Origin: Pohlia nutans
Lineage: Eukaryota; Streptophyta; Bryopsida; Bryales; Mniaceae
NCBI GenBank assembly: GCA_022496805.1
Contig: CM040088.1
Location: 3,038,001-3,102,000, forward strand
Reading direction: 5' to 3'
Length of the DNA: 64,000 bases
Below the pieces are notes generated by a model. The model was not told the origin of the DNA, ran no database searches, and was given only the letters and a program-made list of their open reading frames with translations. Positions within the stretch are counted from its first letter, which is position 1. Each line of letters starts with the position of its first letter. This document shows positions 23,100 to 34,622 of this stretch, in pieces. Made by a program: the position numbers and the translations under genes.

Positions 23100-26000
23100 A
23101 TGGCAGGATCCAAGAGGCTCATGGTGGAGGTGGTGGCAGCCAAAGGGCTCATGCCTAAAGACGGTCAAGGCACTGCAAATGCCTATTGCGTGGTGCGTTG
23201 AGAATGAATTCCTGATCGTTTTGGAAACGAGTTGTTTTTGAATCTATCAATTTGAAGCTTTCTAGTTAGGCTTGAATTGGTCGTAGTTGGATGACCCCAC
23301 CGTGTACTGTCCGACCTGATTTTATGAACGATTCAAAGCTTGTGAGCACTGGTTTTTGGTGATTACGTGTGCAGCTGGATTACGGTGGCCAGCGGAAGAG
23401 GACCCGGGTGAAGCCTAAGGACCTTAACCCTGCTTGGAACGAGAAGGTAATTCATCAAACCTCTTTTGAAGAAGAAATGAATGGGTTTCTCTTTCGTTCT
23501 GCACAAGTTGCAAACATAAACTGATCATGTCGATCGAACGATCCTATAATTGCTTCATTTTCTAGACACATGTAATAATAATCACAGCGTTTTTGGTTTC
23601 ACTTTAGGGTTGATTCTGGTCTAGTAGTCCCTGAGAGTTCAATATCTGCACCTCAAGCCATAGTTGATAGTTTTAGCTGCAGAACGAGAAGGTGATGAAT
23701 TCATTAATTTATTTTCACTTCAAACCTCTGATGAAGAATTCTTGTCTTTCTTTCTGCACAAGTTGCAAACACAAACTGATTTCGAACGATCCTACTGCTT
23801 CATTTTCTAAACAGTTGTTTTCAACGATTTGGGCTACACTTTAGGGTTGATTCAGGTGTAGTAGTCCATGAGAGTTCAATTTCTTCACCTCAAGCCATAT
23901 GTAGTTCATAGTGCTGGCTTTAGAACGAGAAGGCGATGTATTCATTATTTGTCACTTCAAACCCTGACTGATGAAGCATTGGAGCTGCGACGTAGAACGA
24001 TCCTATTGCTTCATTTTATAGAAAACGTTATGGGCTTCACTTTAGGGTTGATCCAGGATTCAATTTTATCATGATTTTATTAATTATTTCGGGGCAACTG
24101 CACAGCCATCATGCATGATGAAGACGGGAGCTAATTAGTTAAATTGTTTGTGCGTGCAGTTTGAGTTCGCGTTACTGGAGTATGCAATTCCTGAAGGAGG
24201 AGTGAGTGGGGACTTGGAGATCAACCTGCAAAACGAGCGCAAGAGCGGCACAGGACGACGGAGCAGTTTCTTAGGCAAAGTGCAGGTTCCTCTCAACACC
24301 CTCCCTGCCAAACTAGAGGCCACCAGATGGTACCCTCTGCAGAAGCGAGGCCTCTTCTCCAACATCAAAGGCGACCTCGGGTAAGTACTACACTCTCATC
24401 CATCTTGTGAACTCATGCAATTAATCATTTCTTTACCTCTCCAACGCAGGCTGGAACTTTCATTTAACCCCTAAGCGTCCACGGTGACCAGAATGGTCAC
24501 TGTGTTTTTTTTAATACTTTTGAGTAGGTCCTATTTGGACTTCCTTTTGTTCAATTTTTATTTTATTTTTTTACCAACACATGTAATGATCTTCACTAGT
24601 TCTAGTGATATAAAATTTGGTCCCATGTGAATTATATTTTTCACAATATGATCAATTGAGTTTGTCACTTTAAACCTGTGATCGAATCCTTGGTCCTTTA
24701 AGGGTTAAATTTCACAAATCAGGATGAGGATATACGCTTTCTAGATACCATTAGTATATATCCTCGACATACATGAATTGTGGGATTCATTTTAAACAGC
24801 CGTGGTGAGTGAAATCGATGACTGGTGCAGGTTGAGAATGTGGTTGGAGTTGGGAGACAGTTGTGCAAAGCTTGCAGGTGAGAAAGGGATAATTGTTGTT
24901 CAGCCTGGCAACGTGCTAGTGGGGAAGACGAAGAAGGAAGCCAAGGCAGACCAGGTGCCACAATCAATGGGACCCAATATGAATCTTGTGCCGGACGCGG
25001 ATTTCGCTGTGAAGGAGACCAACCCGGACTTGGGCACGGCGGTGGACTACCGGCAGCACTATGATCTGGTGGAGGAGATGTCTTACCTCTTTATCAAAGT
25101 GGTCCGCGCTCGAAATCTTATGGGCAAGGATAACAACGGATTGAGTGATCCTGTAAGTCCTAGTTAATTCCTCTAACTTTCATTCAGGCTCAACTTCTTC
25201 TCCTCCAATAGTTGCTTGCAAATATATATTGCTTGAACCTCAATTGTATAACATTCTTTGGCCCTCGGATTCATGGTTTAAAAAATGGATCATATTGTGA
25301 AAAATGGGGCCAAATTTTATATCACCAGAATCAGTGAAGAATAATGCATGTGTTGGTGAAGAATAAATTAAATTTGACAAAAGAAAGTTTTCATATGACC
25401 TATTCAGAATTGAAAAAAAAAGACGAAGTTTGATTTTGAGCTTCTTGGTCCTCGTAGGGTTAGAAATTGGAGTGGAAAATATGCTTGCATTTTCTCCTTT
25501 ACCTTGGTGGAAGCATGTAAAGAAGGGGATGTTAGAAGACAGCTTACTTTTCACATTTGTGTACACGTGAGACTTTGAAAGGAACCCCAATTTTATGGTA
25601 GAGTCTAAGGTTATGTGTTGTTGTTGTCGTATTCCTGGTATAGATATGGATAATTTGGGCTTAACTCCTTGATTTGAATGGCAGTATGTAAGAATATCTA
25701 TAGGTCCTGTTAAGGCGGAGAGTAGGATCATCCCGAACACTCTAGATCCGGAGTGGAACCAAACGTTTGCAATTGGCAGGGACAAAACTCAAGGAGGGAA
25801 TCTCGACTTGTCAGTATGGGATGCGGTAAGGAATCAATGTACTTACTTCAAGGATCCATGTTTTGAAATGAGGTTTTGTTGAATTATGCTTTTTATGAAC
25901 ATTGTACACCGTCGTTTGTTGACATGTGGTTTGGAATTGCACCTGTAGGACAAACTCTCCAAAGATGACTTTCTGGGAGGTTTTATGATATCCCTGCATG

Positions 26001-29000
26001 AAGTTCCCCTCCGAAAGCCGCCTGAGAGCCCACTAGCTCCGCAGTGGTATAGGCTGGAGTCCAAGACTGGAAAGGGCAGAGTGAGAGGTACAGAGATAGA
26101 ACTGCTGAATTATTATATTTTTAGGTTATAACTCATCGTTGTTTTCTTTTTGGTTTTAATAATATTTGATTGCTCCTGGAGTATGGAGGGTTGAATACGA
26201 AACGTTGAAGATAATGGTAACGAGATAACACTTACATCATATAAACTCATCATTCTCTCAAATGAGATTCACCTTTGCATGTTGACAAGCAGCTTCAAAC
26301 ACAAAAGCTGCAATTACAAAATGCGAGGTCCCAAGATAGTCTAGAGAGAGACTTGCATAGAGAGAGACTTGCATGTGCACATAGAAAGTGAGGCTGAGAC
26401 ACAATTCAATGCGAATCCTGGCAGGTGACATCATGGTTTCAATTTGGTGGGGCACTCAAGCTGACGAAGTCTTTCCTGATGCATGGCACTCGGACACTGG
26501 TGGACACGCTCAGTTCAGATCCAAGGTGTATTTGTCACCGAAACTGTGGTATCTGCGAGTGAACGTCATTGAAGCGCAAGATGTAGTTGACAGGGCTATG
26601 TCAGAGCCGGTATGCTTTGCCGGTCTTCACCCTTACCTTTGCTCTTGACAAGTGTTGGTCTAACTTTTTGGGTTCAATTTTGGATAGTCTTTTAATGCGT
26701 CAACACCTTTTTTTTAAATCTAAAGAGAGCCACAAGGAGCAATAATAAAAAAATGAGGAGCAACGTGGTTGTCCTAACTTTCTAATTATGCAAATAGAAG
26801 ACCTATTTAGTAAGTTTCAGCGAGTTTTTGCTCACTGGGGGACAATTGATACTATTCTCACTCAGAGCATAACCTTATTAAGGAAGTCAGAAAGCTCCTC
26901 AATGTAAATGACTAGATAATTTTATCCTTGTCGAAGTCCTAACCTTCAGCTACACATGGCTCAGCTACACAGTTGATTTGGGTTAACATGATTTGGTGAT
27001 TGCAGTTTGTCAGGGTAGATGTGCTACCTTACCAGTCACTGCGAACCTCACGAAGTGCAACGCGGGGTGGCAGCCCGTTTTGGAACGAAGACTTGATGTT
27101 TGTTGCAGCGGAGCCTTTTGATGACATGATGACCCTTTCTATCGAAGACCCTGTGGGTCCTGGAAAGGTATTAATGAATTGGCAATTAATCCCTCAAGGA
27201 TCAACTGTTTCTAGTTTGAAAAATGACTAATTCTATCGATCCTTCTGCAAAAAGTAGGCCCGCATTACGAGAGAACATGGTTAAACAATAATTAAAATTG
27301 GACAATAGAAAGTCCTCATATGACCTACTCAAAACTGCTAAATAAAATATGAGGCTTCATCTGGGCTTCTTGGTCCTTTATTGCTTGACCTGTCATTTTG
27401 TGTGGATCCACGCTTCTGAATGGAGTTGATTAAGATTTCACTTATATCTTTTCGTAAGTGCAGGTGGAGGTTCTTGGATTTGCACGAATACCACTAAACA
27501 GTATTGAACGGCGTTTTGATGGACGGCCTATAGCCACAAGGTGCTAAAGACATAACACTTCTTTAATTAATTGGACGTTACTTGTATTAACTTCGTATTA
27601 TGATAAGCAAGTTGCAAATGTGTTTATATTTCATGTTGGAATTTTTGTGAATCAGGTGGTATTCTCTGGAAAGAGAAGGTGGGCGAGGGGGTTCCTTTCA
27701 AGGTCGAATTCATCTGCGTCTTTGCTTCGAAGGGGGCTACCATGTCATGGACGAGTCGTCAAATTACATCAGTGATTCACGGGCAACTGCAAGGCAGCTG
27801 TGGAGGCCATCGTTGGGGGTTTTGGAGGTGGGAATCCATGGTGCGAACAACCTTCTTCCCATGAAGACAACCAAAGATAACCGCGGCAGCACTGATGCCT
27901 ACTGTGTTGCCAAGTATGGACCCAAGTGGATCCGCACTCGAACCATTTTTGACAGCTTCAATCCCCGGTGGAACGAGCAATACACCTGGGAAATTTTCGA
28001 CCCTTGTACAGTTATCACAGTGGGTGTCTTTGACAACCGGTACGAGCCAGGCTCACTCTCCATCTGTCCAGTTTGCAAGTGCAAGTCTCTCTCTATGCAA
28101 GTCTCTCTCTAGACTTATCTTGGTTGGCTTGGTCTCGTTTTGGAATTGCACGTGCAAGTCTGCAAGTATCTCCATAGACTTATCTTCGTAGGCTTGGTCT
28201 GTAAATTTTGCACGTGCAAGTCTCTCCAAACTTTTCTTTGTTGGCTTGGTCTCTTTTTTCATTGCACCTGCAAGTCTTTATGCAAGTCTCACTCTAGCTG
28301 CAAGTCTCTCTCTCTCTAGGCTTGTCTTCGTTGGCTTGGTCTCATAGTGTACGTGCAGCTTTTGTTTTTGAAGCGGCTTTTCGAGGTGACCCTGTGCAAG
28401 ATTTGAACGTGATGTAAATTTGATCTTTGCAGGCACACATTTTCTCCAATGGGTCCAACTCAAGCAGTGAAAGACTTGCCCATTGGAAAAGTGCGAATTA
28501 GGCTATCGACACTGGAGAGTGACCGAGTGTACACCAATGCATACCCGCTGCTGGTTGTGACTCCGCAGGGAGTGAAGAAAATGGGGGAGCTAGAACTGGC
28601 AGTGAGATTCTCGTCTGCGTCAGTTGTGAACCTCATGCAAGCGTATCTCAAGCCCCAGTTGCCCAGGATGCATTTCTTCTACCCCCTGGATTCCAGGATC
28701 CAGGACAAACTACGAGTGGCTGCCATGAATCTCGTGGCCTTGAGGTTGATACGCGCGGAGCCTCCTCTGAGGCAGGAGGTCATCTTGTTCATGCTCGACA
28801 CTGAAGCCGAACGCTGGAGCATGCGCCGAAGCAAAGCCAACTATTACCGGATCATGGTATAAATCCATCATTTTTGACCAATTTGATTGATCAGATGAGG
28901 CGAAATTTTATATCACCACTGAGAATCAGTGAAGAACACTGCATGTGTTGGTCAGTACATAAACAAAATTGGACAAAAGAAAATCCCCAGAAGGCCTACT

Positions 29001-30352
29001 TAAAACTGCCAAAAAAACCAGATTCGTGATGCCGTGGTGTTTACTAATTTTGCAATATGTGGGGAAATTAGTTGCAGACAGTTTTTTAATTTGATTCATT
29101 CTATGCTTTTTTCTTTTGTTGCAGGGTGTGTTAAGTGGAGTTCTGGCAATTATGAATTGGTTTTCAGACATCTGCAGTTGGAGGAGCCCAGTGACCACCG
29201 TTCTGGTGCACATGCTGTTTCTGATCCTCATATGGTACCCGGAGCTTCTGCTGCCCACCGTGTTCTTGTACATGTTTCTGATCGGATCTTGGAACTACCG
29301 GTTTCGGTCCCGCACACCGGCATTCATGGATGCCAAGCTTTCACAAGGGGAGTATATAGGTCACTTGGATGAATTGGAGGAGGAGTTTAACGTTGTCCCT
29401 GCCAACAAAGCTCAAGAGGTAACTTGGAAATCAATCCTCATTTACAGTACCAAGCTCTGAAAGAATTTAAAAACCTGGTGTTACTTGAAGAGCGTATTGT
29501 AACTCTTACTCAAATGTGGCTTCATTCAGAGTTACTAAAGATGTTGAAGTTTTAGCACATGTAGCGGCACTTTTAGCAAGATGAAATACAGCCTGATGAA
29601 TCTAGAATGACTTTCTTACAGATACTGAAGTTTAGGTACGAGCGTTTGCGTGGTGTGGCTGGCCGCATTCAAAATGCACTTGGTGATCTTGCAAGCATGG
29701 GGGAGAAGGTTCTCTCCCTGCTCAGTTGGCGAGACCCCAGGTAACTATGAGATTTCATTACTAAGATGCATTTGTGGAAGTACTACATTGGTTATGAATC
29801 TATTGCATTAAGAGCCCATTCAAACTAAAAACAATAGAAAGTCCACTTGAATCTAAATTCCAAAATATCCAAAACCTTTAAAAAAGAGAAGAAATCATGG
29901 AACTGACTTCATTGCAATAAGTGCCCAAACTGAAAATAATAAGTTTAAGTCTACTTGAATCTAACTTCAAAAACATATATATCTGTTGCTTATTAATGAT
30001 TTCTATCTGTAACATTTTGGTATGATAAATTTGTTACCTAACTTAAAGCTTGCTTGATGATTTATTTCAACGCATTCACTTTTGGGCATTAGAGCTGGGA
30101 TTTGAATGTTTGTTGTGAATGCTAAGTATTTAGAAATGACAAACTGTTGGGATGTGAATGTGCAGGGCAACATCCATTTTCATTACGTTCTGTCTGGTGG
30201 CTGCAATAGTGTTGTATGTAACACCGTTTCAAGTGGTAGCGGTGCTGCTCGGGGTGTACACACTCAGACACCCCCGGTTCCGAGATCCTTTACCTTCATT
30301 ACCTCTCAATCTCTTCAAAAGGCTACCCTCCCAGTCAGATCGAATCTTGTAG
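23100..30352 (+). CDS. MCTP: Multiple C2 and transmembrane region protein (MCTP)
   Basis: Fourteen exons: 23100-23192, 23375-23446, 24160-24380, 24831-25152, 25685-25825, 25949-26087, 26425-26609, 27006-27167, 27464-27540, 27656-28039, 28433-28856, 29125-29418, 29622-29740, 30166-30352. They sum to 2820 nt, giving 939 residues ending TAG. There are four C2 domains: about 5-125 (LMVEVVAAKGLMPKDGQG), 218-350 (YLFIKVVRARNLMGKD, then SDPYVRI), 378-510 (LWYLRVNVIEAQDVV) and 540-670 (LEVGIHGANNLLPM). A PRT_C region follows (RRSKANYYRIM near 730-740), with hydrophobic segments in exons 12 and 14. Family members (QUIRKY, FTIP) tether ER to plasma membrane at plasmodesmata and act in cell-cell transport. 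C2-2 and C2-4 keep acidic loop residues (SDPY, TDAY); C2-1 has ANAY and C2-3 SEPF, so their calcium binding may be weakened. Most angiosperm MCTPs have few or no introns, so 13 introns stand out. Introns hold four copies of TTAA family A. Confidence 0.95.
24464..24708 (+). mobile_element. TTAA element family A in MCTP intron 3
   Basis: A complete 245-bp copy bounded by TTAA. Ends are CCCCTAAGCGTCC and, from the right, CCCTTAAAGGACC. The dyad GTGACCAGAATGGTCAC starts about 20 bp in. Nearly the same sequence occurs at 54971-55209. Confidence 0.92.
25247..25460 (-). repeat. TTAA family A remnant in MCTP intron 4
   Basis: Inverted and degenerate. It shares GGATTCATGG, GATCATATTGTGAAAAAT, TTTTATATCACCAGAATCAG and TGCATGTGTTGGT with family A. 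Terminal TTAA sites are not preserved. Confidence 0.75.
27190..27400 (-). repeat. TTAA family A remnant in MCTP intron 8
   Basis: Inverted and strongly decayed. It keeps AAATGACTAATTCTATCGAT, GTCCTCATATGACCTACTCA and GGGCTTCTTGGTCCTTT blocks of the family. Confidence 0.6.
28074..28370. repeat. Degenerate ~65-bp tandem repeat in MCTP intron 10
   Basis: Four or five imperfect units of GTGCAAGTCTCTCTCTA, then GACTTATCTTCGTTGGCTTG and GTCTC. It occupies most of intron 10 and is not coding. Confidence 0.8.
28862..29030 (-). repeat. TTAA family A remnant in MCTP intron 11
   Basis: Inverted and degenerate. Shared blocks include TTGATTGATCAGATGAG, TTTTATATCACC and GCATGTGTTGGTCA. Confidence 0.7.
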
Positions 30353-30561
30353 CCCCGTTTCACTAATTTCAGGCACACAGACAAGGTTGAAGCGAGTAGC
30401 TAGGCCTTTTTTAATGTTTATTTGCTTCTCACCTTGTCAGTTTTGTACTATTTTGTTCTTACTGACACCCCCCATCTCACATCAATCCTTTTACACCAGA
30501 TAGGTGTAGCTTTTAGCAAATTAGTGTGACCAGATTATGAATGCTTTTCCCGCTTGCTAAC
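30353..30561 (+). other. MCTP 3' flank
   Basis: Short stretch after the MCTP stop, presumably 3' UTR. No clear poly-A signal pinpointed. Confidence 0.4.
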
Positions 30562-30734
30562 ATAACATTCAGTAGCATGCATTGTCTTTGTCTTGGCTCT
30601 ACAGTAGATGGTGTGGAATATTCCACACCCAACAATACTTCATCAGTAGTTAAGTGGACAGGTGGAGGCACAAGGTGATGAGCAGGGAGTGCATGAAAGA
30701 AAGGCAGTGGGCACAAAGGCTACTGAATGTTATG
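30562..30734. mobile_element. MITE with ATAACATTCAGTAGC ends
   Basis: A 173-bp element whose ends ATAACATTCAGTAGC and GGCTACTGAATGTTATG are inverted. It is flanked by AAC on both sides, a 3-bp duplication. Same superfamily as 32116-32431 and 9939-11247. It lies about 210 bp past the MCTP stop and may form part of the 3' UTR. Confidence 0.85.
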
Positions 30735-32115
30735 AACCAGAATGGTGCTTCGGGGTAATTGAATGTAATTGAATGCTTTTTGCCACTTCTAATTAAGTGT
30801 AACACGCAGGGACAATATTGTATGTTTCTGTAGATATAAAGTATACATCTGCTTAAAATGATAAGGTTCAAATAGCATCTACTGTTCACACACCTGTTCT
30901 ACATGCAACGTTATGAGTTATATGTAATAAAGTAGTTTCTGTTTGAAAAATTATACTGAAATGTTTAAAATCAATTTTTTTACTTTTCAAATTATACAGT
31001 GGACTGTGAATGTTGTCAACATCAGGCTCAATAATCAGCAATTTTGGGGTAGTTGCATGGTATGCTGTACCATTTCGGTGACCAAAAGAACGTGCACATT
31101 CTGCATTTTTGTCAAAATCACTTTTTTTCAAAACATATTAAAATTCATTGGTGATGTTTTGTACTATGGTAATTCTTTTGACAAATGGTGAGATTGATGT
31201 ATACCAAATCTAATGTTACATTCTTTTTTTGTGTGAAGACTTTATATTAAGAAATATAATTTTTTTACAGTACCCTTTTAAACAAAAAAAACACTATGAA
31301 CATGATGAAAGCTCATTGATGAATATTGTGCATGATTTTTAATTTTTTCGCAGATTCAACTCAAAGCCAATGTGTAATATCTTATATACATTACTATAAT
31401 GATTTTGAATTTATCCAAATCTTCTTTCTCATGCTTAAAATGCCTACATGCTAAAGGATGTCTATATTAAGTAAAACTGCAATATAGATAATATTCGTAA
31501 ACCAAAAATTGTGGAAATATGTACAATAAGTGAAATTATATGTGCACAAGAAGTTTAAAGCTTAAATTCCAAAAATAGCATGTCAGAGTGTGCATTTGTC
31601 AAAAACAATACATTGTGACAACATCAAAATGCACAAGGTTCTCTAATCTAGCAACTTATTTTTAAAAATTGATCATCATGTTCGTCTTTTACAGTATGGA
31701 TATTACTTACTTTTCATAGTCCTATACGTTTGTTTCCATCCAATAATCTTATAGAGCTTCAAAGGTCAAAAAAAGGTCAAAAACTACAAACATGATTGAA
31801 AGAGGGACACTGTAGTGTGCACCTACCCTTTGAAAAATAATAGTTTATTTATACATTGTCCAAAAAATGCATGCAAAGATGTGTTCAATTCCTGAAACAA
31901 TCGCCAACAAGTTGCAACAAAACTCAAATATTAAGACGGTTTAGTAAGACAAAGTTCATTGCTTATTTGGACAGTTATAGGTGTTGTTGCCTACCATTAT
32001 GGAGTGACACCTATTACAACACATCTCTCAAAGCACATCTTTCCCTTATAACTAATTTTTTCAACAGCTAGAAAATGCCCAACTACAAGACAATGCATCC
32101 TATTCTTTCTTTCTC
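30735..32115. other. AT-rich intergenic DNA
   Basis: No gene, RNA or defined repeat seen. Confidence 0.45.
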
Positions 32116-32431
32116 ATAACATTCAGTAGCCTTCAAGAAGGATGCCTTTTAGTTTCATCCACCATTATATATAGAGTGACTAGGGATTTGTAATTGAATG
32201 GACTATTGAATCAAATAAACAATTACAAGACACTGTTGAATTGTGATTGTGTGAGTGCTTTCCATTACTGTTCACCATGGTTAGTTGCTCTTGCATAATG
32301 CCACCTGCCCTATAGCTATTGATGTGATGTGGAATATCCCACATCATTTCATTGGGGATGAAATGATGTGGGATATTCCACATCACTCTGTTGGGGGAAG
32401 GCAGCAGTTACAGAGGCTACTGAATGTTATG
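32116..32431. mobile_element. Intact MITE with ATAACATTC ends
   Basis: A 316-bp element, ends ATAACATTCAGTAGCC and GGCTACTGAATGTTATG, flanked by CTC on both sides. It contains a near-perfect hairpin of about 25-bp arms (GATGTGGAATATCCCACATC and complement). It is the uninterrupted sister of 9939-11247 and shows that copy's pre-insertion state. Confidence 0.9.
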
Positions 32432-34403
32432 CTCTACAAAGGAAATTGGAGTGACCACTGCTACAAAATCACTAGAACAGAACGGGAGGAAAAGTAATAA
32501 TATCAGCAGTATCAATTTCACTATCAATATACATTCAATTGCTCTCTGCATCAGGCTGATCAATTAGGAGAATTGTAAATTGCATGCCAGACTGTCTGTA
32601 GTATTTAAAATCATTCCAAGAAGCCATTCCGACAAGAATTGGTTCTTAACAGGGCTATTGCCTAACAACTGGGAAAGCATATTCCACTGAAACAGGTACA
32701 TATATCCAACTACTGGAAGCATTGAAGCATTACGAGTTTCCAAAAAGTTAATTGCCCCATTCCTCCTAATCATTGTAGACTGCTTCAATCACTTCTCGAA
32801 ATAACCTGCCACCCCCCGCATACATTCATTGTCAGTTGATGGACCTGTTTACATTGTCGGTAACACAACTGAGTATTATGACAATTCACTCTGTCTTTAG
32901 ATTGTGAGCTAACATGGCTCCAAAAACCTCCCTGGAGGCTAAAACCTCACTGGAGACAGATATTTAAGCAGGCGACAAAGTATAGGCTCTATAGACTATC
33001 AAGGCTAAATGAACAATAACAATTAGAACCTCTTCCACAATTATCACACTGTATAAGTTGCAACCCACCTGCAACCCTTGCCATAGAAGTGTAAATTCTT
33101 GCCTAAAATGTACAGAGTCTTACCACAAAAGTACAGATTCATGTACAGTCGGGTACAACATGCTTATGAATTTTTTTGGGCCTAAAATTTCAGCATAGTA
33201 TGTAGGAAAAATTACAATTAATTGTAAGAAAAAAATTCCTACCAGTAGAGGACTAGAGTAGGAATGTCCCTTTCAATTTGTAGGTCCATGGGTGCCATAT
33301 TGAGCACATTACAATTTAGGGAAGGGACATCAAGGGGCTCTATTTTTATGAGGGAGTCAAAAATTCGTAAGCAACTTGTACCCAACTGTACATAGTTGGA
33401 ACATAAAACCCTAAGGTTAATTTTGGATACACATATAATCATCACTTTGAAAATTCATGGTTTATTCATATTGGGATCAATAAATACATGTTAAGATGAG
33501 ATGGAATCCTCGTTCAATACTCAATTAAGGCAGTCTAATAATAGGAAACACGCTAATTTGGATGTATTTTAGGTGTACATACCTTAAGCCTGCCGTGACC
33601 AAAAATGTAATGGAATACAGCATGGAAGAAGATAATCCAACGCACATCCTTAGGAGCTATGATCCATCAAAAACCTGACCACCGTGATACAAAAATAATA
33701 TTAGAGAATTGACACGGGCCAAAATATTGCACTCTCAAATGTCCTAACCTCTTGCAACCCAACCCTAAAAGGGAATGCTGATCATAAACTTACTCACACT
33801 TGATGCTACAGTGTAAACAATAAACAAATAAAACAAAATAAAATAATACCGGTGTAACAATGATCCCTTTCGTGATACCTGCGCAACATGCGCACTCCAG
33901 CTCACGTCTCCATCGGAAGCTCCAAAATCCCTACACAAGTAAGAAAAAACAAAGCTCTCAAGAGCAGAAGACAAGACGACTTCAAACTTGTGCACGAAAC
34001 AAGAGGCGCTGTGCTTTTGTAAAGTAGAGGTACCCAATTATAATCTATACCTGAATTCAACACCTTAAAACTTTGAACACAATAATTTTGAAAAACCTCA
34101 ACATCAGAACTTGTGTGCCAGTTTTAGGTCACCTATCAATAAAACTTGGAACCATTGAAGTCTTTGCTACTAGAATCTCCTTGCAAATGTTACCAAGAAT
34201 CAACAAAACCTTAGTAATAATAACTACACTCTGTTGCTTTTAGGTCATGTATTAATAAAAACTTTAAATCATTGTAACTTTCGTATGCATCGTTCAAATA
34301 AGACATACTTTGGTGCGTTGGAATCCGCTTGAAATGGCTAACAAGAAACCATACTCCAAGTGCTGCGTGTAGGGTGTAGTACGCTTACCAGAAAGGGAGA
34401 GGA
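32432..34403. other. Intergenic; possible downstream exon of 72-aa gene
   Basis: No protein gene recognised. On the minus strand, 33933-33884 is bounded by a good acceptor (TTGTGTAG) and donor (GTATCACG). It could be a 3'-UTR exon of the small gene at 34404-34622. That is inference only. Confidence 0.35.
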
Positions 34404-34622
34404 TCACAGGTTTCGGACGGTGTTCATGACGGGATGCAACGGGCCGCCAGGGATGCACACGAGAAGCAACAGCAGAGCAGCCAGGCCAGTGAACAGCGAT
34501 GGGGTCTGCCAAAACCCCGCTACCTCGTGCGCAACCTCCTGGCTTTGTTGCATAAATCCGGGCACAATGAAGACAGTCACAATGAGGAACAGGAGAAGCG
34601 AGAGGATGAAAAACGGAAGCAT
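34404..34622 (-). CDS. Small two-helix membrane protein (72 aa), unrecognised
   Basis: ATG at 34622 opens a 72-residue frame. A strongly hydrophobic N-terminal segment (residues about 3-22, FFILSLLLFLIVTVFIVPGF) and a second hydrophobic segment (about 44-60, LFTGLAALLLLLVCIPG) are separated by a polar, glutamine-containing loop. It ends VMNTVRNL. A strong splice donor (GTAAGCG at 34393) follows 10 nt after the stop, suggesting an intron in the 3' UTR. The frame has balanced codon use compared with the AT-rich surroundings. I do not recognise the family. It could be a small ER or thylakoid membrane protein, or the first exon of something larger. Confidence 0.55.
   Translation of the reverse strand: MLPFFILSLLLFLIVTVFIVPGFMQQSQEVAHEVAGFWQTPSLFTGLAALLLLLVCIPGGPLHPVMNTVRNL

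Noticed and set aside
25240..25785. 181-codon minus-strand frame inside the MCTP gene
   Set aside because: It is antisense to intron 4 and exon 5 and partly within a TTAA remnant; no domain.
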